32,754 nt of DNA. Origin: Planctomycetota bacterium. GTDB lineage: Bacteria > Planctomycetota > Phycisphaerae > SM23-33. The notes under the pieces are model-generated. The model saw only the letters and a list, made by a program, of their open reading frames with translations, was not told where the DNA came from and ran no database searches. Below, piece by piece: positions 6,916 through 15,271 of this stretch (positions are counted from its first letter, which is position 1; each line of letters begins with the position of its first letter). Where the stretch lies: assembly GCA_009908915.1 (NCBI GenBank), contig JAAAOJ010000044.1, positions 1-32,754 of the forward strand, read 5' to 3'. A program made the translations under genes and the position numbers.

Positions 6916-8532
6916 TCAGGCCGCACGGCGCGGGGGGAGCGAAGGGTTGGGCAGTGGAGGCCGGCGTCTCGGCGCCGTTGGAAGGGCGCCGCGTTCGTCG
7001 CTCGGCACCACGTCGGGTTCGACGACTTTCCTCCGCGGCAGGCGTGAGGGCTTGGCCTGAAGCTTCACGCGGACGGTTGCGTAGCGGCCGCTGCGGCGGT
7101 AGCGGATCTGGACGGCGTCGCCGACCTCGCGCGACGTGACGAAGCGGATCAACTCCGTGCCGTCGGCGAGTTGCCGGCCGGCCACACGGACAATCAGGTC
7201 GCCGCCGCGCAGGCCGGCCTTCTCGGCGCCGCTGCCGGGTACGACACGTTCGATCTGCAGGCCTTCGGTCACCGGCGAAATCGCCACGCCCATGTACGGT
7301 TGATTCGTATGCACGCGGGTGGCGGGCCTCGGCAGGCGGCGGATCCATTCGTGCCAATCGGCTTCGATTACGCCCAGGTCCTTGCCGAGCACTGTCTCAA
7401 GGGCGAGCCGGCCGGTGCTGTCGTCGTCGTAGCCGGCTGTGTATGTACGATACCAGTCCTGCAGTTTGCCTTCGGCGTGGAGATACATCAGCAGATAGCG
7501 GCTCATCGCATAGCAGACGGCCGGGGCTTTCATGAAGCCGGTCTGCTCGATCTCCAGCAGCGTCGCCAACGGTTTCAGACGGTCGCGGGCGAGGAAGAAC
7601 TTCAGGGCGTTCAGGCGGTCGTTCGCGGTCGGCCGGAGACGGTCGCCATCGAGGTCGGCCGTCTCGAAGAGCGTTGCAAAGCCTTCGAGTATCCAGATCG
7701 GGTGCCGCTGCGCCCGGGCTTCCATGTCGGCGAAGTGCAGGGCGTGCGTAAATTCGTGACGGCAGGTCATGCCCACGCGGCGGGCGACGATCGTCGCGTC
7801 GGTCCGACGGAAGACGCCGCCGATGCGGCCCAGTTTGATCGTGCCCGGCTGGGGGATGATGATGGTGACGTACTGCTCGGGCGGATGCACGAAGAGCTGT
7901 CGGCGAAGCGCGGCGGCCCGTTCGGTGAGGTCGTCGCGCAGGCCGTTCAGTGTCTCGCGGTCGGTATCGGTGGCGAAGACCAGCCGGTTGTCGTGGTCGA
8001 TCGTGATGAGATAGCCCGCCCCGAAACGTCGCCGCAGTTCCCGGCGGATGCGCTCGGCGCGTTCGCGCTGAATGGTGTCCCGCTGAGCGAGGATCTGCGC
8101 AAAGGCGTCCAGCCCGCGAAGCGAGGCGAGGTCCGGGTCGTGTTCCATGTGGCGCATCTCGACAAAGCCGCGATCAACCGCCCGTCTGAGTGTTTCGATG
8201 GCCTCGTCGGTCTCGCTGAGTCGCGCGTGGGCACAGGCCAGATTGTACAAGGCCGTCCCGTCGGAGGGGATCAGCCTGACGATCCGTGCGGCCAGATCGC
8301 GGGCCTTATCGTACCGCTTCTGCTTGAAACGGCGCAGCATACGAACGTGCAGGCGGTTGACCCGGCCCTGTCGCTCACGGCGTTCGGCCAGTTCGGTCTT
8401 ACTGAGGGTGCTTTCGGGATCGTGCGGCGTGTCGACCAGCGGGACATCAAGCTCGATGATCCCGCCGCCCAGCGACAGGCCGCAAACCACCCCGATGATC
8501 AGACATATCAGGATACGACGCAACACGGTCAT
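6916..8532 (-). CDS. TPR - MA-clan-like zinc metallopeptidase - PDZ membrane/secreted protein
   Basis: This is a 538-residue protein. The N-terminus has a signal or anchor helix (ILICLIIGVVCGLSLGGG, residues ~6-23). A TPR-like helical region follows (~55-130, DKARDLAARIVRLIPSDGTA, then YNLACAHARLSETDEAI). The gluzincin core CRHEFTHALHF (residues ~259-263, HExxH) is followed by ILEGFATLFE, whose Glu is the likely third zinc ligand. A C-terminal PDZ domain (~410-490, MGVAISPV...VVPGSGAEKAGLRGGDLIV) should bind peptide termini. Active residues look intact. It probably acts outside the cytoplasm as a protease or processing enzyme; the substrate is unknown. Starts at TTG 8556 and ATG 8547 are possible. 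ATG 8532 is preferred for its GGA 6 nt upstream and compact signal peptide. Confidence 0.82.
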   Translation of the reverse strand: MTVLRRILICLIIGVVCGLSLGGGIIELDVPLVDTPHDPESTLSKTELAERRERQGRVNRLHVRMLRRFKQKRYDKARDLAARIVRLIPSDGTALYNLACAHARLSETDEAIETLRRAVDRGFVEMRHMEHDPDLASLRGLDAFAQILAQRDTIQRERAERIRRELRRRFGAGYLITIDHDNRLVFATDTDRETLNGLRDDLTERAAALRRQLFVHPPEQYVTIIIPQPGTIKLGRIGGVFRRTDATIVARRVGMTCRHEFTHALHFADMEARAQRHPIWILEGFATLFETADLDGDRLRPTANDRLNALKFFLARDRLKPLATLLEIEQTGFMKAPAVCYAMSRYLLMYLHAEGKLQDWYRTYTAGYDDDSTGRLALETVLGKDLGVIEADWHEWIRRLPRPATRVHTNQPYMGVAISPVTEGLQIERVVPGSGAEKAGLRGGDLIVRVAGRQLADGTELIRFVTSREVGDAVQIRYRRSGRYATVRVKLQAKPSRLPRRKVVEPDVVPSDERGALPTAPRRRPPLPNPSLPPRRAA

Positions 8533-8598
8533 GTTCAGTCCACGCATGAAATACAACGCGTCGGCCTGCAGCCCGCGGGCAGGCCGAGGTTGACAGCT

Positions 8599-8627
8599 AT
8601 TGTACTGTTGTCCGCCCCCTTTCCCAA
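8599..8627 (-). promoter_or_regulatory. Predicted sigma-70-type promoter for the peptidase gene
   Basis: On the minus strand, TTGGGA (8622-8627) is followed after 17 bp by TACAAT (8599-8604), about 70 bp upstream of the start. The intervening leader can form a GCCTGC hairpin. Confidence 0.5.
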
Positions 8628-8667
8628 GTCGGACTTACCGGGGCGCGACTTGAAGACAAAGCCCGGC

Positions 8668-9975
8668 TTACGATGAGGCCTCGGCGTTGCGTTCGGCGAC
8701 ATCGCGGCTGATTCGCATCGCGCACCAGTCGCGGCCGCACATGCTGCAGAAATCGTCGGTGTCCTGCTTGCCGGCATCGCGGCTGCGGATGGCGCGGGCG
8801 GCCTCGCCGTCGAAGGCGAGTTCCAACTGGCGAGTCCAGTCGAAGGCGGAGCGGGCCTCGCTGATGGCGTCGTCGCGGTCGCGGGCGCCGCGCAGGCCAC
8901 GGGCGATGTCGGCGGCATGGGCGGCGATCTTGTGGGCCACGCAGCCGGCCCGGACATCGTCCGGTGTGGGCAGGGCCAGGTGTTCGGCGGGCGTGACGTA
9001 GCACAGGAAGCTCGCGCCGTAGACGGCGGCGGCCGTGGCACCAATAGCGGCGGTGATGTGGTCGTAGCCGGGGAAGGCGTCGGTGACGATGGGGCCGAGG
9101 ACGTAGAACGGCGCGCCGTGGCAGACCTCCTGCTGGCGCGTCATGTTCATCTCGATCTCGTTGTAGGGCACGTGGCCGGGACCTTCGACCATCACCTGCA
9201 CGCCGGCCTCGCGGGCGCGGGCGACCAGCTCGCCCAGGACGTCCAGTTCGGCAAACTGCGCCTCGTCCGACGCGTCGGCGAGGCAGCCGGGCCGCAGGCC
9301 GTCGCCCAGCGAGTAGCATACGTCGTACTGCCGCATAATCGCGGAGATCTCGTCGAACATCTCGTACATCGGATTCTGCCGCCCGTGGTGCGTCATCCAC
9401 TTGGCCAGCAGGCTGCCGCCTCGCGAGACGATGCCCAGCCTCCGGCGCGTCGCCAGCGGGATGTGCTCGCGCAGCAGGCCGGCGTGGATCGTGAAGAAGT
9501 CCACGCCCTGCCTGGCCTGGGCCTCGCAGGTGGCAAGGATCCGCTCGCAGGTCAGATCTTCGATGGGGCGGTCGACGATCATGCTGTAGATCGGCACGGT
9601 GCCGATGGGCACGGTCGACCGGGCGAGCAAGAACTGTCGCGTCTCGTCGAGGTCGCCGCCGGTGGACAGGTCCATCACGGCGTCGGCGCCGTAGCGGACG
9701 GCGTGCTCGAGCTTGATCAGCTCATGGTCCCTGCAACTGCTGACGGGTGAGGCGCCGATGTTGGCGTTGATTTTCGTACGGACGGCCCGGCCGATCCCGC
9801 ACGGGTCCAGCCGGTCCTCACCGAGCCCTTCCAGGTGAATGCGATTGGCGGGAATCACCAGTCGTCCGGCGGCGATCTCGTCGCGGATGGTGTCCGGGGC
9901 AAGGCCTTCCCGCTCGGCCACCCGTTGCATGGCCGCCGTGATCGTACCTGTTGTTGCCTGCTGATACTGTGTCAT
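8668..9975 (-). CDS. thiC: Phosphomethylpyrimidine synthase ThiC
   Basis: This is a 435-residue protein, the length of ThiC forms lacking the N-terminal extension. It is a radical-SAM enzyme that rearranges aminoimidazole ribotide to HMP phosphate in thiamine pyrimidine synthesis, in the cytoplasm. Diagnostic blocks are all present: RTKINANIGASPV, YGADAVMDLSTGGD, RSTVPIGTVPIY, FFTIHAGLL, SRGGSLLAKWM, YSLGDGLRPGC, MVEGPGHVPYNEI and APFYVLGPIVTD. The C-terminal cluster motif is CSMCGRDWC (Cx2Cx4C), which binds the [4Fe-4S] cluster. ATG 9975 has only a weak GGTGGA ribosome site, in keeping with riboswitch control. It is preceded by a TPP riboswitch and terminator. No other thi gene is in the window. 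Confidence 0.97.
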   Translation of the reverse strand: MTQYQQATTGTITAAMQRVAEREGLAPDTIRDEIAAGRLVIPANRIHLEGLGEDRLDPCGIGRAVRTKINANIGASPVSSCRDHELIKLEHAVRYGADAVMDLSTGGDLDETRQFLLARSTVPIGTVPIYSMIVDRPIEDLTCERILATCEAQARQGVDFFTIHAGLLREHIPLATRRRLGIVSRGGSLLAKWMTHHGRQNPMYEMFDEISAIMRQYDVCYSLGDGLRPGCLADASDEAQFAELDVLGELVARAREAGVQVMVEGPGHVPYNEIEMNMTRQQEVCHGAPFYVLGPIVTDAFPGYDHITAAIGATAAAVYGASFLCYVTPAEHLALPTPDDVRAGCVAHKIAAHAADIARGLRGARDRDDAISEARSAFDWTRQLELAFDGEAARAIRSRDAGKQDTDDFCSMCGRDWCAMRISRDVAERNAEASS

Positions 9976-9986
9976 GTTGTTCCACC

Positions 9987-10016
9987 AAAAAAAACCGGCC
10001 GCGCGGGCGACCGGTC
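9987..10016 (-). terminator. Intrinsic terminator in the thiC leader (riboswitch expression platform)
   Basis: On the minus strand a GC-rich hairpin with ACCGG and CCGGT arms is followed directly by eight T residues. It sits between the TPP aptamer and the thiC start, so it should stop transcription when TPP is bound. Confidence 0.85.
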
Positions 10017-10036
10017 AATGCAGGGGCAACACTGGC

Positions 10037-10135
10037 CGTCCGCTTCCCTACGCAACTCACCGGCAGGTTCGTTGATCAGGTTCCAAGGGTCATTCTCAGT
10101 CTCGGCCGGAGGGGCCGCGACGCCCCTAGCGAACG
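10037..10135 (-). promoter_or_regulatory. TPP riboswitch (THI element)
   Basis: On the minus strand the conserved THI-box blocks occur in order: GGGGCG...GGCCCC stem, CTGAGA (10094-10099), ACCC, ACCTGATC (around 10074-10082) and the closing GTAGGGAAGCG (around 10041-10051). This is the canonical aptamer for thiamine pyrophosphate. It is followed by an intrinsic terminator and thiC, so thiC transcription should fall when TPP is abundant. Confidence 0.93.
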
Positions 10136-10163
10136 TCATTCAACTCTCGATTGTGAATACAGA

Positions 10164-10192
10164 ATGGTAGCAGAAAACCGTTGGGCGGACAA
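10164..10192 (-). promoter_or_regulatory. Predicted promoter for the thiC transcript
   Basis: On the minus strand, TTGTCC (10187-10192), a 17-bp spacer and TACCAT (10164-10169) precede the riboswitch by about 30 bp, placing the start of transcription just upstream of the aptamer. Confidence 0.45.
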
Positions 10193-10266
10193 GCAAGTCG
10201 CAAGGCTCGTCAAACCCGTCTTCAGGCGATGACGCACCTGGCTTGGGCGGGCAGGAGCAAGGTGTG

Positions 10267-13200
10267 TCAGTGCAGACTTGACGCAGCCTGCGCGGATTCG
10301 GTCGGAGCGTCTTCGTCCTCCTCGTCGCGGGATGCCTGGAGACTGCGATTGAGGACGTACTCGGGCGACGGCCAGTAGCCTCGCCACGCCCAGACCCCCA
10401 CGCGTCGCAGGTCGTTGCCGATGAGGTAGAGGCTCGGCACGGCCAGGAGGGTCAGTGTGGTGGCGAACATCAGGCCGAAGGAGATCGCCACGGCCATCGG
10501 CTTGAGAAACTGTGCCTGGAAGCTTCGCTCGGCCAGCAGCGGAGCCATGCCGACGACGGTGGTGACGGTGGTCAGCAGAATCGCGCGGAAGCGGCTTCGC
10601 GAGCCCATCTCGGCGGCGGCGTGGACGTCCATGCCGTCGCGGATGTTCTGGTTGACGCGGTCGATCAGTACGAGCGAGTCGTTGACCACGATGCCCGCCA
10701 GGGCCACCATGCCGAACATGCTCAGCAGCGTCACGTCCAAGCCCATGATCCAGTGGCCGATGACGGCCCCGACGAGTCCGAAGGGAATCGCGAGCATGAC
10801 GATCAGCGGCTGGACGTAGCTGCGGAAGATCGTCGCGAGAACCGTATAGATGCCCAGCAGGGCGATGGGGAACCAGACGTAGAGGGCGCCGAGCGATTCC
10901 ATACGCTGCTGGCGCTGGCCTCGCAGGTCGATGCTCGCCCCGGGCGTGCCGGCGACGGCCTCGGTGAAGAAGCCCTCACGCTGCAGTGCGCCGAGGATCT
11001 GCTCGGCGTTGGCCTCGTCTTCGTCCACGTCGGCACTGACGGTCACCACGCTCTTGCCGCCCACGCGCCGCAGCGTGGTATAGCCGCGCTGCGTCTCGAT
11101 CCTGGCGATCTCCAGCAGCGGCACGTCCGCGCCGTCCGGCGTGAGGATACGTTTGTTTTCGAGGTCGTCGAGGCTTTCGCGCCCGACGTCGGGGAAGCGG
11201 ACCATGACCTTGATTTCCTCGCGGCCCCGCTGGATCTCGACGCTCTCGTTGCCGTAGAAGGCATCGCGGAGCTGGCTGGCGATCATGTCTTTGGTCACGC
11301 CGAGCTGTAGGGCCGATCGCGTGCGACGAATGCGTTGTTCCATCTTGCCGGGCAGGGCGTCGGCCTGGATGTCGCTGACACCGGCGAAGGTCGCCAGCCG
11401 GTCGGTGACGCGCTGGGCGATGGCCTTGGCGTGACGCGTCGAGTTGGCGAGGACGCGGATTTCGAGGCTCTTGCCGCCCGGCCCGCCGCGGAAGGCGCCG
11501 AACTGGAGCGTCTGGGCGTCCGGAATCGAACCGGTGCGTTCCCGCCAGAGCTGCGTAAGTCGCATGCTCGTCCACTCGCGCCCCCGGTGTTCGGCGCCCA
11601 GAAGCTGGACGATGACCTGGGCGATGTGTCCGCCCGAATTGCCGCTGTCGCCTCCCCGGCCGGCCGTCTGGCCGATCTGGGCGTAGACGTTCTCGACGAT
11701 CGGCTCGCCGGTGAGCGTTTCACACGGGCGACAGAGATTGCGGGCCGAAGTGGTCAGCTGTTTGACGACCTGCTCGGTCCGCTCGACGGGCGTGCCGGCT
11801 GGCAGCTGGACGGTGGCCTGCAGCGTGTCGCCCTCGACCTTGGGGAAGGTCGTGACCTGAATGAAGCCGCCCCGCAGCGCGCCGACCATCAGGATTATCA
11901 CGCCGATGAAGACCGCCACCGTCACGTAGCGATACTGCGCGCAGAGGCGGTAGAACGTTGCGAAGGCGACGTTGATGAACCAGTCGATGCCCGCGTCGAT
12001 GCGCGCGCGAACGCGGTCGGCTGCCCGGGCCAGGGCATGCCGCTGGTGCGGCGGCGGGCCGTCGGAGGCGTTGGGGTCGGCGGGTGGGTCGTCGGTCTCG
12101 TCGCGGCGGTGCTGCAGGCTGTGGGCAAGGTGGCTGGGCAGGATGGCGAGGCACTCGATGAGGCTGAAGGCGAGGGTCAGGATGACCACGCCGGGCAACT
12201 GGCGGATGAACTTGCCCATCACGCCGGGGATGAACAGCAGCGGCACGAAGGCCAGCCACGTCGTAATCACGGCGCCCGTCACGGGGAAAAGCACCTGGTG
12301 GGCGCCGCGGACGGCCGCGCGCTTTGGCGGCTCGCCCTTCTGGTAGCGGGTGTAGATGTTCTCGCCGACGACGATGGCGTCGTCGACGATCAGTCCCAGG
12401 GCCATGATGAGGGCGAACATGCTCATCATGTTCAGCGTCTGGCCGCCAAGGTCCATCACCAGCAGCGCTCCGAGGATGGAGATCGGAATGCCGAGTGCGA
12501 CCCAGAAGCTCAGGCGCAGGCCGAGGAACAGCCACAGCACCAGCACCACCAACAGCAGGCCCCACAGGCCGTTGACGACGAGCATGTCCAGTCGGTCCTC
12601 GACGAGTTCGGACCGGTCGGACCATGCGCTGAGCTGGACGCCGGCGGGCAGGCCGGGCTGGCGGGCAGCGATGTACTCGCGGACGGCCCGGGCGATTTCG
12701 ATGATGTCCTCGTCGCCGGTCTTGTACACGCCGACCAGGGCGGCCCGCTGGCCGTTGAACCGGGCACGGACGTCGGTGTCCTCGAAGGCCTCGCGAACCG
12801 TTGCCACGTCGCGCAGGTAGACCACCGTGCCGTCCGGCTGGAACAGCACGGGAATGGTCTCGTACTCGCGGGCGGTATAGCGCTGGCCCATGATGCGGAG
12901 GGTGTACTCGCCACCGGCGGTCTTGATGCGCCCGGCCGGCAGATCGAAGCTCTCGTTCTGGATGCGGCGGGCGATGTCGCCCGGCGTCAGGCCGAAGCGG
13001 CGAATGGCCTGCTCGTCGATCTCAACGGAAATCTCGTAGTCGCGCACCCCGGAGATGCTGACCTCCGATATCTCGGGCAGCGCAACGAGATCCTCCTTTA
13101 TGTCCTCGGCGATTTCCTTCAGCGTTCGCTCGTCGGCCGTGCCGAAGACGGCGATCTGGATGGCGTGGCGCTTGAGCGTGACGTCGCGGACGACCGGGTC

Positions 13201-13569
13201 TTCGATGCGATCGTTGTTGAAGTCGATCTTGTCAACCTCGCTCTTGACCTCGTCGAGGGCCTTGTTGACGTCGACGTTATCGTAGAGTTCGAGGCTGACC
13301 GTCGCGCCGCCTTCGGAGCTGATGGACGTAATCTCCTTGACGCCGTCAATATCCTGGACGTACTCCTCGATGCGAACGGTGATGCCCTGTTCCACGTCGG
13401 CCGGGGTGGCCCCGGGGTAGGGGACCGTGACCGTGATCACGTTGAGTTCGAACTCCGGGAACAGCTCGCGCGGGATGATCGTCGCGGCGACGAGACCGCC
13501 GCCAAGAATGATGATCATCAGCATGTTCGCGGCGACCGGGTTGTTGACGAACAGGCGGAGAAACTTCAT
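10267..13569 (-). CDS. RND efflux transporter permease (AcrB/HAE1-like)
   Basis: This is a 1100-residue protein of full RND length. Layout: TM1 at residues ~9-30 (NPVAANMLMIIILGGG), a large periplasmic loop, TM2-TM6 (~330-480), a loop with a charged, low-complexity linker around 490-520, TM7, a second periplasmic loop and TM8-TM12 near the C-terminus. The TM4 motif LGLIVDDAIVVGENI carries the proton-relay Asp pair (about D396-D397). TM10 has GIVVNDSLVLIDRVN. It exports substrates across the envelope by proton antiport together with an adaptor and an outer-membrane channel. The adaptor gene ends 4 bp upstream; no TolC-like gene is in the window. GAGG just upstream fixes ATG 13569. Substrate cannot be predicted. 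Confidence 0.93.
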   Translation of the reverse strand: MKFLRLFVNNPVAANMLMIIILGGGLVAATIIPRELFPEFELNVITVTVPYPGATPADVEQGITVRIEEYVQDIDGVKEITSISSEGGATVSLELYDNVDVNKALDEVKSEVDKIDFNNDRIEDPVVRDVTLKRHAIQIAVFGTADERTLKEIAEDIKEDLVALPEISEVSISGVRDYEISVEIDEQAIRRFGLTPGDIARRIQNESFDLPAGRIKTAGGEYTLRIMGQRYTAREYETIPVLFQPDGTVVYLRDVATVREAFEDTDVRARFNGQRAALVGVYKTGDEDIIEIARAVREYIAARQPGLPAGVQLSAWSDRSELVEDRLDMLVVNGLWGLLLVVLVLWLFLGLRLSFWVALGIPISILGALLVMDLGGQTLNMMSMFALIMALGLIVDDAIVVGENIYTRYQKGEPPKRAAVRGAHQVLFPVTGAVITTWLAFVPLLFIPGVMGKFIRQLPGVVILTLAFSLIECLAILPSHLAHSLQHRRDETDDPPADPNASDGPPPHQRHALARAADRVRARIDAGIDWFINVAFATFYRLCAQYRYVTVAVFIGVIILMVGALRGGFIQVTTFPKVEGDTLQATVQLPAGTPVERTEQVVKQLTTSARNLCRPCETLTGEPIVENVYAQIGQTAGRGGDSGNSGGHIAQVIVQLLGAEHRGREWTSMRLTQLWRERTGSIPDAQTLQFGAFRGGPGGKSLEIRVLANSTRHAKAIAQRVTDRLATFAGVSDIQADALPGKMEQRIRRTRSALQLGVTKDMIASQLRDAFYGNESVEIQRGREEIKVMVRFPDVGRESLDDLENKRILTPDGADVPLLEIARIETQRGYTTLRRVGGKSVVTVSADVDEDEANAEQILGALQREGFFTEAVAGTPGASIDLRGQRQQRMESLGALYVWFPIALLGIYTVLATIFRSYVQPLIVMLAIPFGLVGAVIGHWIMGLDVTLLSMFGMVALAGIVVNDSLVLIDRVNQNIRDGMDVHAAAEMGSRSRFRAILLTTVTTVVGMAPLLAERSFQAQFLKPMAVAISFGLMFATTLTLLAVPSLYLIGNDLRRVGVWAWRGYWPSPEYVLNRSLQASRDEEDEDAPTESAQAASSLH

Positions 13570-13573
13570 GTCC

Positions 13574-14986
13574 TCACCTCGCCGTCCCGTTGTCGGTGTC
13601 GGTTGCGGGGGCGTCGGCGACGTCGATGCGCATGCCCTCGACCGGCTTTGGCACGGGCGAGAGAATCACGCGGTCGCCGGCCTGGATGCCGTTGTCGGGC
13701 AGGATCATGGCCTGGCCGTCGGTATAGCGGGTGACGCGGACCTCCCGCACATCCAGAACGTATCCCACGTCCGTCGTCGATACCGAGGTCGTCCTGTTGC
13801 CCTCGGTTTCGGTCTCCGTGACCTCGCTGATGCGGGGCGAGGCGACGTAGACCTTGCTGCCGCCGACGATCGCGCTGCGTGGCAGAAGGAAAGCCTTCGG
13901 GACCGTCCGGCCGCGGATGCTGACGCGGCAGTACATGTTGATGTCGAGCATCATCGCCGCGTCTGGATTGGCCTTGCCGTGGGCGACGTTGTCGACGAGC
14001 ACGACCAGCCGCGCCATCCGCGTCTGGGCCTCCAGGCCGGCCTCGATGCGCTCGACCCGACCGGACCACGTATGGCTCTCGCCGTTGCCCGGCTCGCTCC
14101 AACTGACCGTCGCCGGAATGCCGCCGCTCTCGACGGCCTGGCGGTCGATCCACCGCAGGTCGCCGGCGAGGATGCTGACCGGCAGTTCCATGACCTCCGT
14201 GCCGTACATCTCGCCGCAGACGGTCCCGGGCTGAACATAGTCGCCCTGGTCGACCTTGCTGGAGATGATCCGCCCGGTGACGGGGGCGTGATAGGTGGCG
14301 TAGCGCAGGTCGAGTTGGGCCTGCATCCGTTTGACGCGTGAGGCGGCGATCTCGGCCTGCAGCTCGGCCCGGCGGTCGGGAATCAGGGCGAGCTGGTTCT
14401 GAATGTCCTGCAGGCTTCGCCGCGTGCTCAGGAGGCGCGACGTGGCCTGTTCCACTTCGTTTTCGGTGCTGGCATCCTCGGCGAGCAGTTGCTGGTAGCG
14501 TTCGAGTTCCTTCTTGTCCAGCGTCAACTGCTCCGAGGCGATGCTCTTCATGGCCTCGAGGTTCTTCTCCTCGCGGTCGAGGCGGTTGAGTCGCGTGGTG
14601 AGCACCTCGATCTGCTGCTGGGCATTCTTGACGGCCAGCTCGTAGCGTTCGGAGTCGATGCGGAAGAGCACCTCGCCCGGCTTGTCCCCCACGGGCCCGC
14701 GCACCATGCGGCCGGAAAGGAAGGACTCGCTGCGAAAGTCGATTTCACCGCCAACCTGAGGGCTGATCTCGGGTTGTACCTTCGGTCTGACCGTGCCATA
14801 GCCGATGAGTTCGACCTGGTAATCGATGCGGGCCTCTGCGCGCGGCGCGACGACGCGCGGCGCCATGGACCTGACAGGGCGCTGTTTGGCAGGGGGACGA
14901 TGGGTGATGAAATACCACGCCGCCCAACTGCCGCCACCGACGAGGAGGGCAACCAGAATCATGCTGACGATCAGTTTGCGAATCAT
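13574..14986 (-). CDS. RND efflux periplasmic adaptor (HlyD/AcrA family)
   Basis: This is a 470-residue protein. ATG 14986 is preferred over GTG 15001 because GGAG lies 7 nt before it. An N-terminal membrane anchor (IVSMILVALLVGGGSWAAWY) is followed by a lipoyl half-motif with VRPKVQPEISPQVGGEI, a long helical hairpin (residues ~110-200, coiled-coil heptads around QQQIEVLTTRLNRLDREEKN), the second lipoyl half TYHAPVTGRIISSKVDQGDY, then beta-barrel and membrane-proximal domains. It bridges the RND permease to an outer-membrane channel. Its stop and the permease start are 4 bp apart, so they form one operon. Confidence 0.9.
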   Translation of the reverse strand: MIRKLIVSMILVALLVGGGSWAAWYFITHRPPAKQRPVRSMAPRVVAPRAEARIDYQVELIGYGTVRPKVQPEISPQVGGEIDFRSESFLSGRMVRGPVGDKPGEVLFRIDSERYELAVKNAQQQIEVLTTRLNRLDREEKNLEAMKSIASEQLTLDKKELERYQQLLAEDASTENEVEQATSRLLSTRRSLQDIQNQLALIPDRRAELQAEIAASRVKRMQAQLDLRYATYHAPVTGRIISSKVDQGDYVQPGTVCGEMYGTEVMELPVSILAGDLRWIDRQAVESGGIPATVSWSEPGNGESHTWSGRVERIEAGLEAQTRMARLVVLVDNVAHGKANPDAAMMLDINMYCRVSIRGRTVPKAFLLPRSAIVGGSKVYVASPRISEVTETETEGNRTTSVSTTDVGYVLDVREVRVTRYTDGQAMILPDNGIQAGDRVILSPVPKPVEGMRIDVADAPATDTDNGTAR

Positions 14987-15001
14987 GTGTTTCTCCGGCA
15001 C

Positions 15002-15271
15002 ACTCGTGCAAGACAGACAGCTTAACGCACGAGGCGGCTGCCCCGTTGCAACATTCCAGCTGGATATTCAGCCACAGAGACACAACGCGCCTTGCCACAG
15101 CCTTGGCGACGGCGCGAGGATCAGAGGTGTCTGTCTCAAATACGGCTGAACCATGCGCGGAACAAACAGTCTAGTCGGTCAATTCGTCGAGTTTTCGCGA
15201 CGATGACGTACAGGCAAGAAAGTCCGACCGCAGCAGCGATCGCTTTCTAAGCGCGCTGCTGGAGGCCGGTG
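15002..15271. other. Intergenic region upstream of the efflux operon
   Basis: This ~270-bp gap separates mscS from the efflux adaptor on the minus strand. It must hold the efflux promoter, but no -35/-10 pair stands out. Apart from the inverted repeat at 15231-15261 no structure or coding sequence is seen. Confidence 0.5.
15231..15261 (-). terminator. Inverted repeat after mscS, possible terminator
   Basis: CAGCAGCG and CGCTGCTG arms flank a short loop 11 bp after the mscS stop. No long T-run follows, so termination strength is uncertain. Confidence 0.4.

Noticed and set aside
7171..8676. 501-codon + frame opposite the peptidase
   Set aside because: It is the antisense shadow of a protein with an intact HExxH site and PDZ domain.
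11335..13734. Very long + strand open frame (799 codons) opposite the efflux permease
   Set aside because: It is antisense to a full RND permease with clear motifs; its protein is low-complexity, with Asp/Gly/His-rich runs typical of shadow frames in GC-rich DNA.
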